Positions 56,619 to 64,000 of a stretch of DNA of 64,000 bases are shown here, one piece after another. A program made the position numbers and the translations under genes. Location of the stretch: NCBI GenBank assembly GCA_047967505.1, contig CM106540.1. One strand, 5' to 3'. This DNA is from Dipteris shenzhenensis. Its lineage: Eukaryota > Polypodiophyta > Polypodiopsida > Gleicheniales. The notes under the pieces are model-generated. The model was not told where the DNA came from, made no database searches, and was given only the letters and a program-made list of their open reading frames with translations. Position 1 is the stretch's first letter. Each line of letters begins with the position of its first letter.

Positions 56619-57737
56619 GTGTCGAAGGCTCGATGTAGAGGCTGGAGAGGTGTCAGTAGCAGTCGTTGAAGAGGTTCGAAGAAAGCTCGGTGAAGAGGCT
56701 GGAAACGGGGCTCAAAATGAGCCACGAAGGTGGCTAAGAAAGGCCCAAAATAGGGCTGTAGAAGTACCCTAAAAGAGGGGTTTTTTTTTTTTTTTTTGGA
56801 AGCTTAGGACAACTAAGACACTTAGGGTAGTTAGTACAGTTCTAGCCTAGACCTTTAGGACTGTTAGGACACTGTCTTAGACCAACCTAAGCCAACCTTT
56901 AACCTTAGTTAGTACTAAGCCAAATTGACTAAACCTAACCTTACCCAATCACTAACCTAACTAAACCTAGCAAAGTAACCCAATCCACTAACTAGCGAGA
57001 CCTAACCAGACCTAAACTAACCTAACCAACCAACCCATCCACTAGCCCACTGTAGTTCCCAGCAACCTTAGAGGCTAAGGTTTGCAGGGTGGGCAGCGCA
57101 CGGGCGCGGATGGTGGCGTAGAGATGGCACGCACGGGCGAAGAGGCGCAGCAGTCGGGAGACGCACGGGAGCAGATGGTCAAATAGGATGGACGGTGACG
57201 GTAACGGAGGTCGATGGTGACAGGCAGAGAGGATGGACGGGTGACGGTAACGGAGGTCGACGGTGACGGGGATGATAGCAGGACTGTTGCGTTATTCTTG
57301 TTGGTGATCGGACGTAGGCCGACGATCAGAACTAGACATTTTGCCATATAGGGTAGCCCTCGTACGGCGACTTGCTCGTCATTTGTCCCACAGCTGAATT
57401 GGAGCTGTACGACCTGTTATCCATCTGTGCCCCAGACGAATTAGAGCTCGCTGGGATTGCAGATCTTATTGCTCGAGGTGTTCTACTTTTGCAAGGTCTA
57501 GCATCCGTCTGCTTCGTGGAGACTTTGTTTGAGAAAGCCGTTCATTCCAAAAGCCCTCTATTCCTTGCCATCAACAACATGAGAAACGACCAGCCATTCC
57601 TTGCCAATCACGTTACACGTTTTGGCCTGGTTGTCTACCAACACCTTGCTTTGGCTATGTTATTCACACAGTTGGTGTAACAGGTACTGAGATTCGGAGT
57701 GAAGGGGTGAAGGGGAAGCAAAGGTGCCAGAGTCGGT
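56619..57737 (-). other. leader of the 7.25-kb Ty3 element
   Basis: Unusually long, more than 1.1 kb. Contains a T run at 56778-56799 (plus strand), a CCTAA-rich block (about 56810-57055), a GATGGACGGTGACGG minisatellite (about 57187-57275, two units) and, on the opposite strand, the 102-codon frame at 57372-57680. Confidence 0.65.
57372..57680 (+). CDS. unrecognised 102-codon frame antisense to the Ty3 leader
   Basis: MLVICPTAELELYDLL-type start followed by ELELAGIADLIARGVLLL and a hydrophobic C-terminus (HLALAMLFTQLV). Balanced composition and alternating charged/hydrophobic residues make it look like real protein more than most frames here. It could be a captured piece of a host gene inside the element leader. 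A splice-acceptor-like TTTGTCCCACAG lies just inside its start. No family recognised; function unknown. Expression is undemonstrated. Confidence 0.35.
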   Translation: MLVICPTAELELYDLLSICAPDELELAGIADLIARGVLLLQGLASVCFVETLFEKAVHSKSPLFLAINNMRNDQPFLANHVTRFGLVVYQHLALAMLFTQLV

Positions 57738-57749
57738 GCTCTGATACCA
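57738..57749 (-). promoter_or_regulatory. primer binding site (initiator tRNA-Met) of the 7.25-kb Ty3 element
   Basis: The minus strand reads TGGTATCAGAGC one base after the 5' LTR. Confidence 0.92.
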
Positions 57750-57750
57750 A

Positions 57751-58015
57751 TGTAGTGAAGGTGAATGGGGAAGTGAGAGAAAGCCACGGAAGGCAGGGGG
57801 AGATAGAGAAGGAATAGGGGAGGGAAGTAGAGAGAACAAGACTGGAAGTACACAAGTGATGAAGGAAGCAAGGAGAAGTGGATTAGACGTCAAATCAATA
57901 GCCCCTTACAATCCTTTTGGGTTGACTTATATAGTCCCCCACAGTTCCCACATTTCCCTACTATTCTCCCATCTATTTCCCCCTTAAAATCCATCTTTTT
58001 CCCACCTTCATTACA
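57751..58015 (-). repeat. 5' LTR of the 7.25-kb Ty3 element
   Basis: 265 bp; flanked on the right by target duplication GTTTA (58016-58020). Confidence 0.95.
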
Positions 58016-58400
58016 GTTTACAGGAGACTGGGTCGGCAGCCCTATAAAAGGGCCCCTTGGCTGCCCTGTTTTCTCATTCAGTTTGCTCCTGCCTTCAGTT
58101 CTCCTACAGCTCCACTTCAGCCTCCTGTGCAGCCCCTGAGATCCTCAGATCTGGCCCTGCTCTAGCCTCAGTCCCTTGGCCATCAGTTCAGCCTGATCTA
58201 AAGGTGACCACGCAGCACAACAGTCGGAGGTTTGGACCAGCAAATGGAGAGAGGTTTGGACACTGTTTCCTCAGCTTTCTCAGCTCTCTTTTACAGTTTA
58301 CACAGCTCACTCTCAGCTCTATATTTCAGTCATCTCTCAGTTCTCTCATAGGATCTATCACTTCTATGGTAAACAACGCTCATTCCTCGCTAAAGGTTTA
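58016..58400 (+). promoter_or_regulatory. promoter-like sequence split by the Ty3 insertion
   Basis: Continues 50761 across the insertion. CCCTATAAAAGGG at 58040-58052 is a strong TATA box, followed by CT-rich sequence. Together with 50347-50761 it probably is the LTR of the older Ty3 relic. The right end is not defined. Confidence 0.45.
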
Positions 58401-58938
58401 AAGAAGGTCTTGCTGTGAATTACACGATCAGATAATCGTTGCATGCTACAATAACCATTCTATAATTCATCACCATTCAAACTGATTAATAAGCATCAAT
58501 AGTTGGTAAAAGTGGAAAACACCTTCCAATATGAAGTAATAGAGTCTATGGTTGGTTAAGCACCTATAATTGGTACTGAACAAGGATAAAAGTGGAAATG
58601 GTATACCATAGTAGATTGTTAGCTACTCTAATATTGCATAAAGGTTGCACCTGCTCAACTCACTTATGTAATATATGAAGCATTTTGAAATGTAATAGAA
58701 AGACCTTGCCTAAGAAGTAGAGATTATATAATAGTAAATCTATGATGTGATATGAACTGACCAATTTGTGAATATCTGATGCATATCTGATGCTCCCTTC
58801 CTTAAAGGTGCATGACAAATGTAGGATCAATTATCCTACCAAAATTAAAGCAAGCAAACACAACTAAGAGCCTTAAAAAGAACTAAAACTTGCTTTCATT
58901 GTCCTCTTTGAAATCGAGGAATGGAGAATTCAACCTAC
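58401..58938 (-). other. WD40 gene intron, host-like part
   Basis: AT-rich sequence directly downstream of exon A on the minus strand; no gene or transposon domain seen. Confidence 0.4.
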
Positions 58939-59012
58939 GTGTGCAAGGTTCGTACATGTAAATCCTTGTCATAAAAATCAATGCTCTTGGCTAGGCCACG
59001 GGCAACTGCTAC
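58939..59012 (-). CDS. WD40 gene exon A
   Basis: 74 bp on the minus strand: acceptor TGTTATTGACAG before 59012, donor GTAGGT after 58939. Codon-aligned start: VAVARGLAKSIDFYDKDLHV, then RTLH and AC of a split Thr codon completed by exon B. FYDKDL...VRTL is a WD40 strand ending, and the joined product RTLHT-LQHPTSL reads naturally. The next exon lies 24.9 kb away. Identification depends on the phase match and sequence type. Confidence 0.72.
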
Positions 59013-59400
59013 CTGTCAATAACAAATAATTTCAAATGATCAACAAGGACACAACCTTAAAAGCATATTTTAAAGGAAAAAACATGTTGCATGTGTCATG
59101 ATGACAATGAAATATTGTAAATATTAAGAATAAAACACTTCAACAGTGCCTGCTCATATACATGCTGCCAAGTGATGGTAAAGCATCCTAGCTTTTGAAC
59201 TCAACATGGCACTGTTTGATTTATAGATTGACGTAAAACGTTGTGACCTAAAGATGCACTACAGTCAAGACTCAGCCTGCATGTTCGCTTACACAGTTTG
59301 TAGAGTAGCTTAAGGATAACTATATATCATTCACCCATGTTGTAAGCTCGGTATTGTTACGGGATGTATCATGATAAAACAGAGTCACAAAAATTTTCCA
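59013..59400. other. no recognisable gene
   Basis: AT-rich; upstream intron of the WD40 gene if exon A is real. Nothing else seen. Confidence 0.4.
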
Positions 59401-60717
59401 AAGAGGACTCGAGGAAGAGCGGTACCCTTGAACTACTACATTCAGATCTTTGTGATCCACTGAATATCAAATCTATAGGAGAAAAAGTATACAAGCTGAC
59501 ATGCATTAATGACTATTCAAGGAAGGTATGTTTGTACTTCTAAAAGAAGTCTGAGACTCTGGCTAACAGATAAAGGGATAGAATATAACTCAACGGAATT
59601 CTTTGACTTTTGTAAAGATAAGGGAATTGAAGATAACAGACATTTCTCATATTCCCCAAGAAAATGAGGTTGTGAACTCATGAACCATAGGTTGGGTACG
59701 AAAATCAGGAGTAAGCTTAAAACTCAGAATATAGCTAGCTATATATGGACTGAAGCAATAAAAGTCAGTGTTTGTACATCTTCTCAACTGCTTTCACATG
59801 AGAACGTCTAACATGATTTCAAAAGATGGCAGAGCATCCCTAGTGATTACTGTCAAAAACTGATCGCAGTCTTTTCTGAGCCCATTAAGTGCAATTTGAA
59901 CTAATCTTTCTATCTTAATCTCTCGACTCCAATAGATGGTCCATTGATCTGGTAATGTCCTTTACCCTGATCAAGCAATGTACAAAACTCCTAAGTAGGT
60001 GCTTATAGATGTAAAGCCTAAAATTGATCATATAATGATATTTAGCTGCAAGGCTTACGTACACATTTCCTAATGCCAACAGAAGAGACTTAATGTTAAA
60101 ACAATTAAATGAACATTTGCTGGCTACATTGACGATCACGAGGCCTACAAGGTTTGGAATCCTAAAGCAAGAAAGATCATTACTAGTAGGAATGTGATCT
60201 TTGATGAATTAGATATTGGTTGCACTTCATAACAAGATAAATCATTCTATTATATCACCGATCAGTGGAGAAGAAGAAGACGAACCAGTATTGATGAAGA
60301 GGAACCTGAGTCAAAGATCGTGCTTAGATGGTTTTACAAAACTATTCAAGAAGGGCAAGCTATAGATGAACCCTAAACAAATGAGGATGGACTCAGCAGA
60401 CCCTAAGAGAAAAGAAGGGCTCTTGATAGGCTTAATATGAGTTGCGCTTTAATGGGAAAAATCAAAGATATATGTAAGCCTGAAAGATATGGAAAGACCA
60501 AAGACAATCCCAAGTGGCAAGAAGCCATGAAAGAGGACAAGACTTGGGAATTACTAGATTTACCACCAAGTAAAACTTCCATTCAAAATAAATGGGTCTA
60601 CCAAATTAAATTGAAACTAATGAAAGTTTAGAAAACTATAACGCTGGATTGGTTGCAAACCCAAAAAGAAGGCACACATTATGATGAGACCTTTGCACTA
60701 GTAGCTAAACACAATAC
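59401..60717 (+). pseudogene. copia integrase - RT relic
   Basis: RSGTLELLHSDLCDPLNIKS and KLTCINDYSRKVCLYF (integrase start), LTDKGIEYNSTEFFDFCKDK (second Asp region), CKAYVHIPNANR, ITRPTRFGILKQ-like block, then RT start WQEAMKEDKTWELLDLPPS, NKWVYQIKLKL and KEGTHYDETFALVAKHNT. Many stops. It ends abruptly at 60717, where the LTR of another copia element begins. Confidence 0.78.
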
Positions 60718-61050
60718 TGATGAAACTAGATAGGAGGCATGCTAGGCTAGGCTAGATAGCAAACATAATGAAATGGAAATGGAAAGCAAAAGGAAATGAA
60801 ATGCTAGAAAGAATTGAACAACCAAAGAAAAGTACTTACATAACCAAAGATGCTTGAGGCTTGATTGATTTGACAAGTGAAAGTACAATGCCTTTATAGA
60901 ATACACACACACACACACTTAGTACCAAATGTAGATGGGATAACTCCAAATATGACACGTGGCACTCCTAGACACCTAGTACTATAAAACTCACACTAGG
61001 ACTCGTTAGAACACACCAAAACTGACTCAACTTGACTCCATTTCCTAACA
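60718..61050 (-). repeat. 3' LTR of the second gag-only element
   Basis: 333 bp, TGATGAAAC to CCTAACA on the plus strand (TG...CA). Holds a TATA box (CTATAAAGG on the minus strand) and an AC repeat. A partial sister copy lies at 31840-32040. Confidence 0.72.
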
Positions 61051-61567
61051 CTCCCCCATGGAGGAAAGGTGAGTGACTACTGGGATGAAAACAAGAACAT
61101 GACAATGACGGTCATCGAGCTGTGCAATGACGATCTAGAACTAGACATGGCTCCCATGCTAACTCAGAGGCAAGTGAGCATGGCTCAGAGGCTAGTGAGC
61201 ATGATATAGACTTAGAGGCTCAACTAGCATGGCTCAGAGGCTCATCATGCATGGATGTATGACCAACTCAGAGGTCTAGAAGACCAATGCACCAACATCT
61301 TGGAACCCACATGCCAGGCCTGATAAATAGACCTATCAAGATTCAAAGCCAATGCATGGCTCCCACAGTACATTCCTCTCCTGGGTCCACGGACTAATGA
61401 GGGACATGGAGCCACACACCATAGAAAACCCATACATCATTTTAGGAGGACTATCCAAGGCAGAGAACCTTTATTGACACAACACACATGATTTATTGAA
61501 TTCATTTTTGGAAAACATCCCCAATACAGAATACCCAAATACAACATGCTTAGAAAATAAATGGATC

Positions 61568-61602
<35 letters not shown>

Positions 61603-61616
61603 AGTGAGAGCATGAA

Positions 61617-61901
61617 CTAGTGTCGGAGGTTCGTCATCTTCTCGTCACTACTGGCGGCTGCAACCCAATTGGCATGGTCCTTAGTTTGCTGTTTGGCAAG
61701 CTTTTGGTAGCATCTGCCCTCCGTATGACCAAGCTTGTTACAAAAGATGCACTTGAGAGGCTTGAATGGATTTGTCTTTCCATGTGCTGGTGGAGGCCTG
61801 GGTTTCCATTTGCTGGTGGAGGCAAGAGCCTCTGTAGTATATGAAGAAGAGATCGGAGATTCTTTGTTCCGGCAATCTTTTTCGGGAAGAAGAGTCACCA
61901 T
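61617..61901 (-). pseudogene. copia Gag C-terminus with CCHC knuckle
   Basis: 94 codons on the minus strand: a Ser/Pro-rich segment, then CIFCNKLGHTEGRC (CX2CX4HX4C), then KLAKQQTKDHANWVAAA and the stop at 61617. The UBN2 domain that should precede it is missing or decayed beyond 61901. Only one knuckle, unlike the two of the element at 4168. Confidence 0.75.
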
Positions 61902-61990
61902 ATCATCAAAGGTAGTCGTGGCAAGCCCGCAGGATGGAACTTGTTCGTGGAAGAGGCAAGAGTAGATCTATATCAAGCATCTTGATTGAC

Positions 61991-63189
61991 ATCTTATGAC
62001 TTATCCAAGCAACCAAGTCTCCCTTTCCTCATCCCCCTTCTCTTCCTCTTTCACCTCTTTGGCAAAAATCATCATACTCCGTTAACAACGACAATTTAAT
62101 ATGTGTATTGCTTTCCAAACAATGAGTTTATAGAGTAGGCAGAAATTTGCAGCAGTTTTTCTCCTTTTAGAAATGATAGCAGTCAACTCTTACACTGGTA
62201 AATCAAAATTGTCATATGAGAGGTATTTTTGTCAGGTACTAGCTGTTTTCACTGTAATTCAATTCAGCTTTACTGCCTTGGGACTTATTTCAGCAAGCAG
62301 GTACCACAAATTCGATAAGACGTACTCAAATGAGGTCTCCTCAGCTTCCCACCTGCTTGGGGCACTTTCAGTTTTTCTCTCAATCCTAGCAAGAACTTCT
62401 TTTCAGGGTTGCATTGAGATTAAACAAGTCCCCCAAGAGAGTAAATTCTTTTATACACACAAATCACATGCAGTTTCTCACGGATGTCTACCTCCACCAT
62501 GATTTCAATGCCCTCAGGTACCTTAGGAGCATAGATGCAGATGATGAAACCGAGGTAGGTGTCACAAACATAACAAGTTGGCCGAGTCCTAGGGCATAAT
62601 TCAAAACATGAAACTTTGCAACAAGATAATGGACTCCAAAACCAGAAGAACAGGCGCCTTTGGAGGCAAAACAAGAGTTATACCATCTGCAATAAAGTGA
62701 CGTGATGATGGCTTTCACCAATAGGAGATCAGACACACCATCTCTAGCAAGCCACATGTAATGCTCTCTTTGAATTATGATGGTAAGAATGATCCTTTAT
62801 TCCTGCCTGTTTGGATTAATCAATGCGATAGTTATTTTCAAAATGTCAAGGACTTTTGAGATTCAGAGGTGTCTATTAGCACTGATGCACTTAGGCTAGC
62901 AGACCATCAAATGGTGGCATACATGGACATGACTAAGCTGACCTACCTTCCAAATGACACTTGGTCTATCTTTTTTCAAATTTTTGCCACATCAGGGCAT
63001 AGCACATCCGTAGGACTAGGTTGCAAGACAGTCATTAAATATTCCAACTGCTTTCAGCGGATCCATTCTCTTTATGGTCTCCAGCATGGCATTCAATGCT
63101 ATGTTTACAGCTATTAACAGATTCTTATGTAAGAGAATACATAGAATTTTTTAATTGATTGCAGATTCTTAATGTGCATTTGCAGGAAA
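61991..63189. other. no identified gene
   Basis: A 109-codon frame at 62173-62502 (plus) has two hydrophobic stretches but no recognisable family. A short stretch near 62517-62563 is bordered by CCCTCAG and GTAGGT. Neither is convincing. Possibly upstream intron sequence of the WD40 gene. Confidence 0.35.
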
Positions 63190-64000
63190 TTTACATTGTA
63201 GTAGTTAGGTCTCGCAAATTCCAAACCTTAGGATGAAGAGGAGAGAAGTTGTCAAGTGGAAATTTGTGAATGTTTTGGAGTCTATAGGCAAGACAAGGAT
63301 GAAGAAAAATAAATGCATTTGTTGAGAGAGAGCATGGGATGGAGCTCCCAGTGCAAAAGACATTTGTCGTAAATTGGAAGTGGGAAGAAGGGTCTAATCC
63401 TTCTCTGTGTAACAATGAAGAAGAAACTTCGTCATCCAAGAGACACTTAGTCTGTACTGTTGGCAATGGCAAGAGGCAAAAGAGTTTAGCAAAAGCGTAG
63501 GAACTACTTGCACAGACAAGGCATGGTATGCATGCAAGAAATTTTTTATGGTGAAGATATTGCCTTCAATAAGGTCAAGAATTCTCCTTTTCTTGGTATG
63601 TGCAAGACCATAGGAGACGTTGGGCCTAGTTTCATGCCTCCAACCTATGGGACATTTTCAGGAAAGCAATTGAATGGAGAAGTGAAACGTTTGGAGATGG
63701 ACTTACAAAGTCTGAAAGAAAAATGGAAGAGGAATGGATGTTCTATTATCTATGATGGTTGGTCTAACACTAGGCAAATGCCTATTATCAATGCTGCTGC
63801 CTCCTCTATCCATGGCGTTATATTTTTAAAGTCAGTGGATACCAGTGAGCCATATAAGTCAGGTGAGTTTACCTTTGGGATTTTGAAAGATCCTGTGCAT
63901 ACACGTCCTACATTGACTAAGTGGACTACGGGACCCAGCCCTTATCCACTCAATTGGTAGGAGCAAACATTCTTCCTCATCCACGCAATGGGACCCCTTG
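63190..64000 (+). pseudogene. hAT-family transposase, N-terminal part (DUF659), runs out of the window
   Basis: 63230-63400 is a Lys-rich segment with a CICCERAWDGAP motif that may be a decayed BED-type zinc finger. 63508-63960 encodes FYGEDIAFNKVKNSPFLGM, VGPSFMPPTYGTFSGKQL, KEKWKRNGCSIIYDGWSNTR and VIFLKSVDTSEPYKSG, the start of DUF659. Frames change between the two parts, and a stop at 63958 follows loss of similarity after FGILKD. Same family type as the relic at 1-2298 but not the same copy, because both cover the GCxI-x2-DGWS region. Confidence 0.75.

Larger units (their letters stand above)
50762..58015 (-). mobile_element. 7.25-kb Ty3 LTR retrotransposon, nearly complete
   Basis: LTRs of 265 bp (50762-51026 and 57751-58015) with TG...CA ends and two differences by eye. 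Target duplication GTTTA at 50757-50761 and 58016-58020. The PBS TGGTATCAGAGC lies one base inside the 5' LTR (right). Minus-strand order: gag, protease, RT, RNase H, integrase. Lesions: a frameshift inside gag near 55310, a TAG at 53102, frameshifts across the integrase zinc finger (52250-52540) and a TGA at 51162. The high LTR identity says the insertion is fairly recent, so most lesions arose quickly or in the source copy. Confidence 0.93.
7348..59012 (-). other. WD40-repeat protein gene, partial, with transposon-filled giant introns
   Basis: Four exons in order on the minus strand (58939-59012, 33927-34017, 33618-33778, 7348-7390) total 369 bp, exactly 123 codons without a stop. Each has AG before and GT after it, and the phases agree at all three joins: AC|G, then codon-aligned, then AA|G. 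The product has beta-propeller features (LAKSIDFYD, HPTSLTFLDG, LAITEGSQLSIWDLR, GTGGAERCAVIFD, SRWTNCLKYE). Introns are 24,921, 148 and 26,227 bp; the long ones hold every LINE, Ty3 and copia copy between 7.4 and 58.9 kb. Upstream exons (right of 59012) and downstream exons (left of 7348) were not found and may lie outside the window. The assignment is by pattern; spliced transcripts would confirm it. Confidence 0.75.
60718..61990 (-). mobile_element. second gag-only copia-like element, 5' part missing
   Basis: 3' LTR at 60718-61050, preceded (minus strand) by a G-rich polypurine tract (GGGGGAG at 61051-61064) and by a gag frame at 61617-61901 with no pol between them. The 3' non-coding interval shares GGAGGACTATCCA with the TR-GAG element at 4168-6804. 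No 5' LTR or PBS follows to the right. A (GA)n tract lies at about 61571-61602. Confidence 0.65.

Noticed and set aside
56810-57055. Interstitial telomere array
   Set aside because: No run of consecutive TTTAGGG units; spacing is irregular.
62173-62502. 109-codon plus-strand frame with two hydrophobic segments
   Set aside because: No family recognised and no supporting context; length is within chance in this AT-rich DNA.
62517-62563. Short stretch with CCCTCAG and GTAGGT borders on the plus strand
   Set aside because: Too short, no recognised protein, and no partner exon found.

Overview
The window looks like repeat-dense nuclear DNA of a land plant with a large genome (fern- or gymnosperm-like; the exact group cannot be told from the sequence). 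It carries L1-type and non-L1 LINEs, Ty1/copia and Ty3 elements with the plant-typical initiator-Met tRNA primer site, DUF659/hAT transposases, GT-AG introns, and no prokaryotic gene organisation. Nearly all open reading frames belong to mobile elements, most of them broken.

The main non-transposon signal is a host gene on the minus strand. Four short exons (58939-59012, 33927-34017, 33618-33778, 7348-7390) have AG/GT borders, are collinear, keep compatible phases (2/0/2) and splice in silico into 123 uninterrupted codons of a WD40-repeat protein. Its introns would be about 24.9 kb, 148 bp and 26.2 kb, so almost everything between 7.4 and 58.9 kb is intronic transposon fill. The gene probably continues beyond 7348 to the left and 59012 to the right.

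Layout. 1-2298: 3' part of a hAT transposase. 3.2-4.0 kb: Ty3 relic. 4168-6804: an intact gag-only LTR element (TR-GAG type) with identical LTRs, a 5-bp target duplication, PBS and PPT. 7.8-13.2 kb: an L1 tail, then a head-to-tail run of copies of a second, non-L1 LINE family whose 3' end is a small hairpin, an AATAAA-like signal and a (TC)n or (CTTT)n tail. I call this the 'tail-LINE'. 13.2-18.5 kb: a long L1 with an ORF1/ORF2 ATGA overlap. 18.5-24.0 kb: a Ty3 element with direct repeats at its ends. 24.2-25.7 kb: more tail-LINE copies. 25.7-31.8 kb: a second long L1. 31.8-33.4 kb: LTR pieces and another tail-LINE end. 33.4-42.8 kb: host intron with mosaic L1, copia and Ty3 relics. 42.8-49.7 kb: two long minus-strand tail-LINEs and a third tail, one interrupted by a 420-bp L1 insertion with 15-bp target duplications. 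49.8-58.4 kb: a 7.25-kb Ty3 element with 265-bp LTRs nested in an older LTR. 59.4-62 kb: copia relics including a second gag-only element. 63.2-64 kb: N-terminal part of another hAT transposase.

The elements nest in a readable order: older Ty3/copia/L1 relics, then tail-LINE arrays, then young insertions (the TR-GAG, the 265-bp-LTR Ty3, the 420-bp L1). Apart from the WD40 exons no non-transposon gene could be identified, and no tRNA, rRNA or CRISPR array was seen.
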